Below, piece by piece: positions 48,241 through 57,144 of a DNA stretch of 64,000 nt. The notes under the pieces are model-generated. The model searched no databases, had not been told where the DNA came from, and worked only from the letters and a program-made list of their open reading frames with translations. The stretch covers positions 6,324,001-6,388,000 of the forward strand of contig NZ_LT670819.1 in assembly GCF_900129855.1 (NCBI RefSeq), read 5' to 3'. This stretch comes from Streptomyces sp. 3214.6 (lineage in GTDB: Bacteria > Actinomycetota > Actinomycetes > Streptomycetales > Streptomycetaceae). Every line of letters begins with the position of its first letter. Positions within the stretch are counted from its first letter, which is position 1. Position numbers and translations under genes: made by a program.

Positions 48241-49038
48241 ATGAACGCCGTCGACTACCGCGGCCAGACCACCCTCATCACCGGTGCCAGCGCCGGCATC
48301 GGAGCAGAGTTCGCCCGCCAGATCGCCGCGCGTGGCTCACACGTCATCCTCGTCGCCCGGCGCCGGGAACGGCTCGACAAACTGGCCGCCGAACTCACCG
48401 CGGCTCACGGCGTCCAAGCCACGGCCATCCCTCTCGACCTCAGCCAGCCTGCGGCAGGCCAGACCCTCGCTGAGGAAGTGGCGCGGCGCGACCTGACCGT
48501 GACGAGCGTCGTGAACAACGCAGGCTTCGGCACCTTCGGCCCGTTCCACACCGAGGACCCGCAGCGCCTGCGGGAGGAGATCTCCGTCGACGTCGCAGGT
48601 GTGGTCGACATCAGCCGGGCGTTCATCGAGCCGCTGCGGACCGCCGGCACCGGGGTGCTGATCAATGTCGCGAGCATGGCCGCGTACGTTCCCACTCCGA
48701 ACATGGCCGTCTACGCGGCAGCCAAGGCGTTCGTGCTGAGCTTCACCGAAGCCTTGTGGCAGGAGTCACTCGACACCGGGCTGCGCGTGCTCGCCCTGTC
48801 CCCCGGCGCGACCAGCACCGAGTTCTTCGACGTCATCGGCACGGACTCCGCGGACGGCGGCACCAAACGCCAGTCCCCCCAGGAGGTCGTGACGACGGCA
48901 CTGCGGACGCTCGACCGTCGCACGCCACCACCGAGCGTCATCTCCGGCCGGCTCAACCGCATGATGGCGAGCCTGGGCCGGGCAGTCACCAGACGCCGCG
49001 CGGTCCTGCTCATGGGATCCATGACCGCCGCCCGCTAG
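48241..49038 (+). CDS. Short-chain dehydrogenase/reductase (SDR)
   Basis: This 265-aa classical SDR has the NADP-binding TGASAGIGAEFA (about 14-25), the RRRERL basic residues after the second strand (NADPH preference), NNAG (about 86-89), the catalytic Ser in NVASMAAYVP, and YAAAK (Tyr and Lys about 156-160). ATG at 48241. It is probably repressed by the divergent TetR protein. Substrate unknown, likely a ketone or aldehyde; close to the DltE/YqjQ type. Confidence 0.9.
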   Translation: MNAVDYRGQTTLITGASAGIGAEFARQIAARGSHVILVARRRERLDKLAAELTAAHGVQATAIPLDLSQPAAGQTLAEEVARRDLTVTSVVNNAGFGTFGPFHTEDPQRLREEISVDVAGVVDISRAFIEPLRTAGTGVLINVASMAAYVPTPNMAVYAAAKAFVLSFTEALWQESLDTGLRVLALSPGATSTEFFDVIGTDSADGGTKRQSPQEVVTTALRTLDRRTPPPSVISGRLNRMMASLGRAVTRRRAVLLMGSMTAAR

Positions 49039-49076
49039 AAACCGGCTTTTCGATCAGACAGGTCGCTGTTGCGGTC

Positions 49077-49172
49077 ATGCTCAGCAGGGGGGATCTGACC
49101 GACGAGGAGTGGGCGGTGCTGGAGCCGCTGCTGCCGAAGAGCAACAACCGGTGCGGCCGGTGGCGGGACGAT
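49077..49172 (+). pseudogene. N-terminal fragment of an IS-type transposase
   Basis: 32 codons starting MLSRGDLTDEEWAVLEPLLP and running through CGRWRDD match the first residues of IS5-type transposases common in Streptomyces. Similarity stops abruptly at a junction with the GntR remnant on the other strand. No inverted repeats or catalytic residues remain. Confidence 0.65.
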
Positions 49173-49511
49173 CTCGCAGTGAGCCGCGGGCACCACGATG
49201 TCCGCCGTCTCCACGGGCCGCCCGTCGTCGCTGTAGTACGTCCGCCGGGTGTGCGTCACGAGTGCTGCCTTCTGGACGCCCAGTAGCGAAGCCTCCTCGG
49301 CGGTCGCCTGCCGCGGCTCCGGCTGCTCCACGGCGTGACCGACGGTGATCCCGATCGCGGCCATGCGGTTCACGACGCCCGCTCCGGCGTGCGGCCCTCT
49401 CTCGGGGAGGACGACGAGAGTGCCGGCCGTGCGGTCGTACGGCTCCCAACTCGTCGACAGCTGCACGGGCCTGCCGTCCGTCAGGAACCCGTACGTCGTA
49501 CGACGCACAGC
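49170..49511 (-). pseudogene. C-terminal (UTRA) fragment of a GntR-family regulator
   Basis: About 112 residues carry the UTRA ligand-binding pattern: FLTDGRPVQLSTSWEPYD, ATAEEASLLG, LVTHTRRTYYSDDGRPVETADIVVPA. The N-terminal winged helix is missing, and the end is cut by the transposase fragment. Reading frame is intact within the piece. Broken gene, probably truncated at both ends by insertion and deletion. Confidence 0.68.
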
Positions 49512-49613
49512 TCGCCCTCGGGGATACCCAGCGCCGAAGTCCCCCGGGCGGGGCCCAACCCTGCCCGGCATGGCACCATGCCCCCTCCAGCACACAGTTC
49601 CATGGGGGGACAC

Positions 49614-50066
49614 ATGCGCACCCGCGCCACCATCACGCTCACCGCCGCCCTGCTCGCCACCCTCGCCGCCTGCTCCTCGTCCAGCGACGACAAAGCCGAC
49701 ACCCCGAAGACCAGCCCCACCACGGTCGCCGGGACGCCGAGCACCACCGCGACGCCGCCCGGCGCCACCGAACTGGAGCGCGTCGCGGACACGTACGTGA
49801 ACCTCTACTTCGGAGGGGCTGGGGAGGGGGCGTACGCCTTCCTGTCGAAGCGCTGTCGCGCCAAGGCAGACCCGGCCACGTACGCGGCCACCGTGGAGCA
49901 GGCCGCGAAGGACCACGGGCCCGACCACCCGGCGACGGACGTGCACGTCACCGTCTCAGGGGACATGGGCCGCGTCTCGTACAAGGTGAAGGGCCTGCCG
50001 AAGTTCGACCAGCAGGGCCAGCCGTGGACGGTTGAGGGCGGCGCCTGGAAGTACGACGCCTGCTGA
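49614..50066 (+). CDS. Small lipoprotein
   Basis: This 150-aa protein has a lipoprotein signal (LLATLAACSSSS, lipobox Cys about 20), a Ser/Thr/Pro linker and a small domain. That domain (about 50-148) is of the kind seen in Streptomyces lipoproteins with RVADTYVNLYFGGAGEGAYAFLSKRC, giving a low-charge alpha/beta pattern like NTF2-type folds. Two Cys in the mature part. ATG at 49614 follows GGGGGA. Function unknown. Confidence 0.78.
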   Translation: MRTRATITLTAALLATLAACSSSSDDKADTPKTSPTTVAGTPSTTATPPGATELERVADTYVNLYFGGAGEGAYAFLSKRCRAKADPATYAATVEQAAKDHGPDHPATDVHVTVSGDMGRVSYKVKGLPKFDQQGQPWTVEGGAWKYDAC

Positions 50067-50350
50067 CCCCGCGTCACCCCGGGCCCCGTCGACCGGCGTC
50101 GGCGGTGGCCCTGTCGTGCCCTGCGGATCGCGGCCTCAAGATCCTGCCGCACCAAAACCGCCGCCGATACGGGCTCTTCAGCGGCATGCTGGTGGCAACT
50201 GCTCCGCCCATCAATGTGGCTGGCCATTGCCCGAGGAGTTCGATCGCGCAACCGGGCGGCCGGCTCCGGCTCGCGCACTGGGTGGTCCGGAGCCCAGTCC
50301 AAGTCGCTGAGAGCGGTCCCCGTCTGGCGACGTGATGTCATCTGGTGATG

Positions 50351-50644
50351 TCAGGCCGTGGGGTATTCGTTCGGCAGAGGAGCGCGTACGAATTTGGTGC
50401 GTCGCTCGTCGCTCGCCCCCAGAGCACGGAAATTACTTCGGGCTTCCGTGAGGCTGAGCCGGCCGTTGGGACCGCCTCGCACCCGGTCGGCATCGTCGTC
50501 GTCCTGGCCGTCATCCTCCCAGAAGCACACGGGGCAGATCTCGAAGCAACCGCGCTCCTCGAGCGTCAGGAAGCCGCAGCAGGGGCAGGGGTACGGGCCG
50601 TCCTCGGCCTTCCCCTGGTTGTCGACGAACGGAGTGACCACCAT
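50351..50644 (-). CDS. CPCC-family cysteine-rich protein
   Basis: This 97-aa protein has a PCPCCGF motif (about 19-25), a second ICPVCFWEDDGQDD motif (about 37-50) and PNGRLSLTEARSNF, all signatures of the CPCC domain. The Cys pairs probably bind zinc. ATG at 50644 has AGGA four bases upstream; an upstream start at 50692 would add 16 residues. Members are scattered among accessory genes, often near toxin-immunity or phage loci; function unknown. Confidence 0.82.
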   Translation of the reverse strand: MVVTPFVDNQGKAEDGPYPCPCCGFLTLEERGCFEICPVCFWEDDGQDDDDADRVRGGPNGRLSLTEARSNFRALGASDERRTKFVRAPLPNEYPTA

Positions 50645-50855
50645 GACATCCTGCCCTGCCGTGCCGTCAACCGCGAGCGAGTACACAGGCACTGCTCAGC
50701 CGGGCCACGAGCTTGGCAAGCCGTGACGATGGAGAAGGGGTTGCCCGAGGCCCAGCACGTTCTGGCACGACCTCTACGTCACGAACTGCTGAGTCCGTAA
50801 AGCCGGCGAGGGAAAGTCGCCCGCGCAACGGTTGTCTTTCAGGCAGGCTTGTCCA

Positions 50856-51113
50856 ATGAGCCAACGAACGGCCTTCGAGGGGTTCCGTCTGAGCACGGAG
50901 GCGCAAATCAAGACGTTTTGTCATGACACGGTTGCCTCCTGGGTCGAACTGCACCCCGAAGCGTCTATTGATGAGCTTTTGCAACACTTGGCCGCTGATG
51001 CCGCTGCTGCCCGCGAGGCACACATGGGCTACACGATGGAGCGGCACGGCTTGACGAGAGACGAGGTCGCCGTACTTGGTGAAATCAGCTATCGCGACCA
51101 ACCAACCTTGTAG
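50856..51113 (+). CDS. Hypothetical protein
   Basis: 85 aa (start at MSQRTAFEGF; an earlier ATG at 50832 would add eight residues). Predicted all-helical, acidic, with no known motif. GC and codon use at third positions look less extreme than in core genes, fitting an accessory origin. The frame stays open after the TAG stop codon for a further 60 codons. Confidence 0.5.
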   Translation: MSQRTAFEGFRLSTEAQIKTFCHDTVASWVELHPEASIDELLQHLAADAAAAREAHMGYTMERHGLTRDEVAVLGEISYRDQPTL

Positions 51114-51308
51114 GCCATCGTCTCGGAGGGCCCGCCTGACGGACTCGTAGCGCTGCCGGCCACGGGTGTCGTCCGCCGTCACTGCCGGTTTGTGACCCGC
51201 AAGACGCTCCTCGCCCTACCGCCGACCGCTCCGGAATCAACCGATCCGCTGCCGGCCGTGCCGGCTCACCCGGCCTACCAGCAGCCCACGTAACCCGAGG
51301 TGACTGGT

Positions 51309-51590
51309 CTATTGCGCCCAGCGTCCCAAGGTCGGCGCGGTGCCGATCAGGCACTCGATGTCGGTCGGGAAGCCAACGAGGGCGTAGGCGGTCAGACGCA
51401 GGTGGCCCTCAAGGCGGACCAGGTTGTCCTGCCTCTCGCCGACGAGGATGAGCGGCGGAAACCGCTCGCCTCTGATGAGCGCCTGGGCTGCGTCGACGAA
51501 CGGTTCGTTGGGCACGTCGAACGCCCGCAGCCCTGCCTTGATGCGTGTGGCCGCGTAGGGCCGTGCCGAGGGCGAGACGCGCACCGTGCC
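51309..51590 (-). pseudogene. Degenerate fragment of a hypothetical gene
   Basis: Codons encoding FVDAAQALIRGERFPPLILVGE and LVRLEGHLRLTAYALVG resemble the ParB-like/hypothetical proteins in which a short loop VLEGHxRLTAYA is conserved. The 5' part runs into the integrase remnant on the other strand and no start codon with a ribosome site is present. Confidence 0.45.
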
Positions 51591-51870
51591 GGGGCATCCC
51601 GCCCTGACGCGCATCCTGCGGCAGCACATCGAGGACGAGCAGCTCAAGCCCGGTGATCTGCTGTGCCAGGGGGACACGGGCGGCATTCTCGCCGGTTCGG
51701 TCATCCGCCGGGCTTGGCGCAGTGCGCCCGCCCAGGTGGCGGAGTGGGCCGGGAACAGCGTGCCCGTGCTGCCGGCCCCGCACGCCCGGTGCGTCGAGGG
51801 GCAGCTTCCTGACCTGAAAAGGCGACTGGAGGCGGCGGGTGACCTCCCCGAGCAGCCCGACGGGGGCTGA
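51586..51870 (+). pseudogene. Decayed tyrosine-family integrase (C-terminal part)
   Basis: The 94 codons align with two separated pieces of actinomycete integrases: LTRILRQHIEDEQLKPGDLL followed by GDTGGILAGSVIRRAWR, then directly PAQVAEWAGNSVPVL and RCVEGQLPDLKRRLEAA. The DLRHT segment with the second catalytic Arg is deleted, and the catalytic Tyr (usual TYARC) is gone (PHARC). It lies 180 bases from a tRNA-Arg gene, the usual target of such elements. Confidence 0.75.
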
Positions 51871-52011
51871 GTCTTCTCGCCTGGAACTTCGACACGTATT
51901 CGACTGGGTCACCCGCGAAAACCCGGTGACAGCCGGAGAGCCCCGGAACCTCCCCTTGATCGTCGGGGAGCGTCCGGGGCGTTGCCGTGTCACGCGAAAC
52001 GTGCTCTGAGC

Positions 52012-52039
52012 AGCAAAAATGCCCTCCCGGAGGGAGGGC
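52012..52039 (-). terminator. Intrinsic terminator of tRNA-Arg
   Basis: Perfect 8-bp stem (52021-52028 with 52032-52039) followed, on the minus strand, by ATTTTTG. Classic rho-independent form. Confidence 0.9.
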
Positions 52040-52048
52040 GGAGACTTG

Positions 52049-52121
52049 CGCCCCCGGCAGGACTCGAACCTGCGGCCAAGCGCTTAGAAGGCGCCTGCTC
52101 TATCCACTGAGCTACGGGGGC
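52049..52121 (-). tRNA. tRNA-Arg, anticodon TCT
   Basis: 73-nt cloverleaf: acceptor GCCCCCG with CGGGGGC and discriminator G, D-arm GCTC/GAGC, anticodon stem GGCGC/GCGCT with loop CTTCTAA (anticodon TCT, reads AGA), and T-arm GCAGG-TTCGAGT-CCTGC. CCA is not encoded. It reads the rare AGA codon and abuts integrase debris. Confidence 0.95.
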
Positions 52122-52442
52122 CGGGTGTGGTGGCCTCGTACGTGCTGCCCGGGTGTGGGCTGATCCGTGACGTTGCCGGGGACAAGGATAGGGCTCCCGG
52201 TTCCTTGTCCCGGTTGCTTCGCCTCCGTGGCTCAATGTGGAGGTTCGGTGAAGCGGTCCTGATAATCGCAGGCAGGTACGAATCGTGCATCGCTTTTGGC
52301 CTCCGCGGCCACGGGTGTTGTGTACTCGTTATGCCTGGGCTGCGCCTCTGTCCCAGTCGCGCCTTCCGTCCCTTGTGTCCTATCGGCGCGCAGACATGCC
52401 TATATGCTTCATAAATCCCCTAAAATTGGGCATTCTTCGCAT
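52122..52442. promoter_or_regulatory. Promoter region between tRNA-Arg and the dynamin-like operon
   Basis: 321 bp without a gene. It holds a perfect 10-bp inverted repeat (52179-52188 with 52202-52211) and an AT-rich patch just before the GTG start (52400-52436). Confidence 0.5.
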
Positions 52443-54050
52443 GTGGTGACCTTGGACGTACGGCCTCAGCTGCTCGACGCACTCTCCGCCCTGCGCGACC
52501 GTGTCGCCGCCGCACGCTTCCCGCTGCCCCTCTCGGGGGCCCCACGCGCGCGTGCCAACCGCGACGAACTGCTCGCCCAGCTCGACGACTACTTGGTGCC
52601 CCGCCTCAGGCAGCCCGAAGCGCCACTGCTGGCCGTCGTGGGCGGCTCCACCGGCGCCGGCAAGTCGACCCTGGTCAACTCTCTGGTAGGACGGCGCGTC
52701 AGCGAGGCGGGCGTGCTGCGGCCGACGACACGGACACCGGTGCTCGTCTGCCATCCGGAGGACCATCACTGGTTCAGCGGCATGCGGGTGCTGCCCGGCC
52801 TCACGCGCGTGTGGGCGCCCCATCAGGAGTCGGCCGACGACCTGTTGCTCCCCGGCGAGGACGGCAGACGCGTGCTGCGCATCGAGACCGCCGACAGCCT
52901 TCCCCCGGGCCTCGCCCTCCTCGACGCACCCGACATCGACTCCCTCGTCGCCGACAACCGCGTCCTGGCCGCCGAGTTGATCTGCGCCGCCGACATCTGG
53001 GTGATGGTCACGACGGCCGCCCGCTACGCCGACGCCGTGCCCTGGCATCTGCTCCGCACCGCCAAGGAGTACGACGCCATGCTCGTGACCGTCCTGGACC
53101 GGGTGCCCCACCAGGTCGTCGGCGAGGTGTCCCGGCAGTACGGCGCCCTGCTCACCAAGGCCGGGCTGGGCGACGTACCGCGCTTCACGGTGCCCGAGCT
53201 GCCCGAGTCCGCCTGGGGCGGCGGGCTGCTCCCGGCGACCGCCGTCGCGTCGCTGCGGACCTGGCTCGTCCACCACGTCCAGGATCCCAACTCCCGACGC
53301 TACGCCCTGACCCGCACGGCACACGGCGTCCTCGACTCCCTCAAGGCCCGGCTGCCCGAGCTGGCCGGGGCCACCGCCGCCCAGTACGCGGCCGCGCTAC
53401 GGCTCACGTCGGCCGTCGACGGGGCGTACGACAGCGAGTACACGCGCGTGCGGGGCCGTCTGCAGAGCGGCGCCGTGCTCGCCGGCGACGCGCTCAAACG
53501 CTGGCGGGCCTTCCCGCTGGACTGCACCGCCGCCGAACTCCTCGACGCCCTGGTGGAGAGCCTGGGTGCGCTCCTGCTGTGCGCCGTCACCGCCGCCGAC
53601 GAGCGCGTCGACGAGGCCTGGCGGCGCGAACCGGCGGCGAACGCTCCCTCCCTGACCGACCGGGACACCTCGCCGGAGAACGCCGAGCACCGCATCGGCC
53701 TGGCGGTACGACGGTGGCGGCGCGAGCTGGAGGAGTACGCCGAGGACGAGGTGCGCGGCCTGGAACGCGGTGTCGCGCCCGATCCGGAGTCGGTCGCCGC
53801 CCTCGTCGCCACCGCCGTGCTGGGCGGACGCAGGGCGCGCTCCGCGGGCGAGGGGCTCGCCGAGCGGATCGGCGCCCATGGGGCGCTGCGGCTGCGCGAC
53901 CGGGCCGGACGACTGCTCGCCGAGCATCTCGACCGCGTGATGCACAACGAACGAGAGCGCCGCCTCGCCCCCCTCGACGGACTCGACGTCCACCCCGAAC
54001 CCCAGGCCGAACTAATCGCCGCGCTGTCCGTACTGCAGAAGGAGAGGTGA
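52443..54050 (+). CDS. dynA: Dynamin-like GTPase (DynA type)
   Basis: This 535-aa GTPase has G1 [11 protein letters not shown] (about 62-72), a G2 Thr in [12 protein letters not shown]3 DAPDID (about 160) and a G4-like segment near VLDRVP. A helical stalk-like remainder follows, with no membrane segment. In Streptomyces, DynA and DynB form a complex that stabilises FtsZ rings during sporulation septation. GTG 52443 chosen (GTG 52446 equally likely); no clear ribosome site, so translation may be leaderless. The 3-base gap to the next GTPase gene indicates an operon. A/B naming is from memory. Confidence 0.85.
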   Translation: MVTLDVRPQLLDALSALRDRVAAARFPLPLSGAPRARANRDELLAQLDDYLVPRLRQPEAPLLAVVGGSTGAGKSTLVNSLVGRRVSEAGVLRPTTRTPVLVCHPEDHHWFSGMRVLPGLTRVWAPHQESADDLLLPGEDGRRVLRIETADSLPPGLALLDAPDIDSLVADNRVLAAELICAADIWVMVTTAARYADAVPWHLLRTAKEYDAMLVTVLDRVPHQVVGEVSRQYGALLTKAGLGDVPRFTVPELPESAWGGGLLPATAVASLRTWLVHHVQDPNSRRYALTRTAHGVLDSLKARLPELAGATAAQYAAALRLTSAVDGAYDSEYTRVRGRLQSGAVLAGDALKRWRAFPLDCTAAELLDALVESLGALLLCAVTAADERVDEAWRREPAANAPSLTDRDTSPENAEHRIGLAVRRWRRELEEYAEDEVRGLERGVAPDPESVAALVATAVLGGRRARSAGEGLAERIGAHGALRLRDRAGRLLAEHLDRVMHNERERRLAPLDGLDVHPEPQAELIAALSVLQKER

Positions 54051-54053
54051 CCG

Positions 54054-55982
54054 GTGACCGCCGTCACTGACCAGGACCACACGGACAACAGGGACCAGCA
54101 GCCACAGCAGGAGCACCAGGAACGCCAGAAACAGCAGGAACAGCACGCACCACAGGAGGAGAGGGAGAGCGGCACGCCGGGGGAGGAGAAAACGGTGTCG
54201 AAGGACGCCGTCGGAGCCTGGGACGACGGGCTCATCGCTCGCCGCGTGAACGAGGCCACCGCCGTGGACAGCAGGATCGGTGGCGGCGGCGGTGGCGGCG
54301 GCTTGGGCGGTGGCGTGAGCGGGGGCGCCGGCAGCGCCCTGCCCGCGCCCCCGCTCACGTACGACGGCCCCCTGCGCTCCCGGCTCGACGCGCTGCGCGA
54401 GCTCGTGGGGCTGTCCCGCGCCCGGGTCGACAGCACGACCCTCGCCGAGGCCGGCCGGGTCCTCGACGAGGCGGTGGCCCGGCGCAGGCTCTCCGGGCAG
54501 CACACCGTCGTGGCCCTCGCGGGCGCCACCGGGAGCGGCAAGTCGCAGCTGTTCAACGCCCTGGCCGGAGTGAACATCTCGGAGACGGGCGTACGCCGTC
54601 CGACCACCGCCGCGCCCATCGCGTGCAGCTGGAGCGACGGCGCGGCGACCCTCATCGACCGGCTCGGCATTCCGGGCCGGCTGCGCAGACGGCCGGTGCA
54701 GAGCCCGGAGGCGGAGGCGCAGTTGCGCGGGCTCGTGCTGATCGACCTGCCCGACCACGACTCGGCGGCCGTGCAGCACCGCGAGCAGGTCGACCGGGTG
54801 CTGAGGCTCGTCGACGCCGTCATCTGGGTCGTCGACCCGGAGAAGTACGCGGACGCCGTCCTCCACGAGCGCTATCTGCGGCCCATGGCAGGACACGCGG
54901 AGGTCATGTTCGTCGTCCTCAACCAGGTCGACCGGCTGCCCGGCGAGGCCGCCGAGCTGGTCCTCGACGACCTGCGACGCCTCCTCGACGAGGACGGCGT
55001 CGCGCTCGGTGAGTACGGCGAACCGGGCGCGACCGTGCTCGCCCTGTCCGCGCTCACCGGGGACGGGATCGGCGAACTGCGTGAGCTGCTCGGCCAGTTC
55101 GTGGCGGAGCGCGGCGCCGCGGCACGGCGAGTTTCGGCCGATCTGGAGGCCGCCGCGTGGCGCCTGCGGCCCGTCTACGCCACCGGTCGGCGCACCGGAC
55201 TCAGCGAGGAGGCGCGGGAGGCGTTCGCCGACCGGCTCGCCGACGCCGTGGGCGCCACCGCGGCGGGCGAGGCCGCCGAACGCGCCTGGCTGCGCCATGC
55301 GGGCCGCGCGTGCGGGACGCCGTGGCTGCGGCTGTGGCGCTGGCAGCAGGACCGGCGCGAGCCTCCCACCGGACGGCTGTCGGTCCGTGCCCAGGCCGAC
55401 GAGGAGGCCACGGCACGGCAGCGCGTCGAGCAGGCGGTGCGCACCGTGTCCGAGCGGGCCTCGGCGGGGCTGCCCGCGCCGTGGGCGCAGGCTGTGCGGG
55501 AGGCGGCCGTACGCGGGGCGCAGGGGCTGCCCGAGGCGCTGGACGAGCTGGCGGCGCGGGCCGGGTTGCCGCCGGGGCGGCCGCCGCGGCCGGGCTGGTG
55601 GCCGGTGGCGGTGCTGGCGCAGGCGTCCATGACCCTGCTCCAGGTCGTCGGGGGGCTGTGGCTGGTCGGACAGATCGTCGGGGTCATGGCGCCGAACCTC
55701 GGGGTTCCGGTGCTGCTGATGGTGGCGGGCATCATCGGCGGCCCGCTCGTCGAGTGGAGCTGCCGGATGGCGGCACGGGGACCGGCCCGGCGGTACGGGC
55801 AGGACGCGGAACGCCGGCTGCGGGAGGCGGCGGCCGGGTGCGGCCGGGCACGTGTGCTGGATCCCTTGGCCGCGGAGCTGCTGCGGTACCGGGAGGTACG
55901 GGAGCAGTACGGGCGGGTCACGGGTGCGGGCGCGGGGGCGGGGGCAGCGACGGGGGCGGCGACGGGGACGGGGGCGCGGTGA
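54054..55982 (+). CDS. dynB: Dynamin-like GTPase with two membrane helices (DynB type)
   Basis: This 642-aa protein has a Gln/Glu-rich cytoplasmic start, then a Gly-rich run (about 80-97). The GTPase domain has GATGSGKSQLF near 160, a RRPTTAAPIACSW switch, DLPDHDS near 236 and NQVDRLP near 290. Two membrane helices lie near 520-570 (WWPVAVLAQASMTLLQVV and PVLLMVAGIIGG). Membrane anchoring fits DynB, which recruits DynA to division sites. GTG at 54054 follows AAGGAGAGG. C-terminus is a run of Ala/Gly/Thr repeats. Confidence 0.86.
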   Translation: MTAVTDQDHTDNRDQQPQQEHQERQKQQEQHAPQEERESGTPGEEKTVSKDAVGAWDDGLIARRVNEATAVDSRIGGGGGGGGLGGGVSGGAGSALPAPPLTYDGPLRSRLDALRELVGLSRARVDSTTLAEAGRVLDEAVARRRLSGQHTVVALAGATGSGKSQLFNALAGVNISETGVRRPTTAAPIACSWSDGAATLIDRLGIPGRLRRRPVQSPEAEAQLRGLVLIDLPDHDSAAVQHREQVDRVLRLVDAVIWVVDPEKYADAVLHERYLRPMAGHAEVMFVVLNQVDRLPGEAAELVLDDLRRLLDEDGVALGEYGEPGATVLALSALTGDGIGELRELLGQFVAERGAAARRVSADLEAAAWRLRPVYATGRRTGLSEEAREAFADRLADAVGATAAGEAAERAWLRHAGRACGTPWLRLWRWQQDRREPPTGRLSVRAQADEEATARQRVEQAVRTVSERASAGLPAPWAQAVREAAVRGAQGLPEALDELAARAGLPPGRPPRPGWWPVAVLAQASMTLLQVVGGLWLVGQIVGVMAPNLGVPVLLMVAGIIGGPLVEWSCRMAARGPARRYGQDAERRLREAAAGCGRARVLDPLAAELLRYREVREQYGRVTGAGAGAGAATGAATGTGAR

Positions 55983-56332
55983 GCCGGAGAGCAGTGGGGG
56001 CGGATGTGGCAGGCATGGCTGGTGTGGCGGGTGTGGCGGGTGTGGCGATGAGTGGGGAGGCGGTTGTGGAAGTGGGGTGTGGCGGGAGGGGGCTGTGGGA
56101 CGAGGGGTGATCCACAGGGAGGGGGGAGGGTGGTCACTCGTCCGGGTGGCGGAGTTTTCCACAGGCGGACGGTGATCCACAGGGCTCGGCGGGCTCGGCC
56201 CGAACGGAGGCAGTCTGGATTCACGGCGATCGCGGCGATCACGACCGTGACCGTCGCGACGGACGCAGCCGTACGGGACGGACCCGTGCGCGCATCCGGG
56301 CGGTACGACCGTCCGGCGAGGGAGGGGTTCGC
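55983..56332. promoter_or_regulatory. Upstream region of ssbB with repeats and DnaA-box-like sites
   Basis: 350 bp. First part holds about four copies of a ggtgtggcg decamer (56018-56050). Then come three sites resembling the Streptomyces DnaA box TTGTCCACA: TGATCCACA at 56108 and 56173, and TTTTCCACA at 56155. Confidence 0.5.
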
Positions 56333-56845
56333 ATGAACGAGACGATGGTCTGCGCGGTCGGCAACGTGGCGACACGGCCGGTCTACCGGGACCTGGCGGC
56401 GGGCGCTTCGGCGAGGTTCCGGCTGGCGGTCACCTCGCGCTACTGGGACCGGGAGAAGAACACCTGGACCGACGGGCACACCAACTTCTTCACGGTGTGG
56501 GCCAACCGGCAGCTGGCCGCGAACACGATGGCCTCGCTGAACGTCGGCGACCCGGTGATCGTGCAGGGCAGGCTGAAGGTGCGCACGGAGCAGCGCGAGG
56601 GACAGCAGAACTGGACGTCGGCGGACATCGACGCAGTGGCGATCGGCCACGACATCGCGCGTGGCACGTCCGCGTTCCGGCGCTCGGGCCGCCCCGAGCC
56701 GATGGCCACGGGCGCACCGGCGCAGCCCGAACCCAACTGGGAGACCCCGGCAGCGACTTCCGCGGAACGGGTATCGGAGCGAGAGCGAGAGCGAGAGCGA
56801 GAGCCGGGCGGTTCGCCGCGACGCGAACCGGTGGGAGTGACCTGA
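56333..56845 (+). CDS. ssbB: Single-stranded DNA-binding protein, SsbB-type paralogue
   Basis: This 170-aa protein has an OB fold (about 1-115: VCAVGNVATRPVYRDLAAGASARFRLAVTSRYWD, NFFTVWANRQLAANTMASLNVGDPVIVQGRLKV). The C-terminus is an Arg/Glu run (SEREREREREP) and lacks the acidic DDDIPF tip of SsbA. In S. coelicolor the SsbB paralogue without that tip acts in chromosome segregation during sporulation, which suits its position beside the dynamin genes. ATG at 56333 follows GGAGGGG. The 6-bp gagcga repeat that encodes the tail (56776-56805) may vary in length. Confidence 0.9.
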   Translation: MNETMVCAVGNVATRPVYRDLAAGASARFRLAVTSRYWDREKNTWTDGHTNFFTVWANRQLAANTMASLNVGDPVIVQGRLKVRTEQREGQQNWTSADIDAVAIGHDIARGTSAFRRSGRPEPMATGAPAQPEPNWETPAATSAERVSEREREREREPGGSPRREPVGVT

Positions 56846-57144
56846 GCAGACCGGCTGGTGACGGGGCGTCATCGACGCCTGGGAGCCGTCACTGACCGAA
56901 CTACGGCTTATCGACGGATGCACTCCGAACGACCGAGTGGATTTGTCGATAGGCCGGGTTCGCGAAATCCCCCGTAGACGATCTTGGGGATAACGATTAC
57001 GAGTCGGATCGGTGATCCGATGAGATGACCGGTAAGCGTGGTGCGCGGCGTCTCTAGGATGCCGGACGTGGTTCACGGGGCTTCTGATTCTGCTGGTGGG
57101 ACCGTACCCCCCACATCAACGTGTCCTGCTCGAAGGGGAATTGC
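56846..57144. promoter_or_regulatory. Intergenic region before the thioester-domain gene
   Basis: 299 bp, AT-richer near 56985-57005 (gataacgattacgagtc), a candidate promoter. An overlapping inverted element ttatcgac/gtcgataggc lies at 56908-56964. No gene seen. Confidence 0.45.

Noticed and set aside
51114-51294. Open frame continuing in phase after the hypothetical gene at 50856 (ends AYQQPT)
   Set aside because: No start codon with a ribosome site and no family match. Readthrough of the TAG stop codon cannot be claimed from sequence, though a broken longer gene is possible.
56108-56181. Replication origin
   Set aside because: Only three weak DnaA-like sites; no dnaA or dnaN genes nearby, unlike the Streptomyces oriC.
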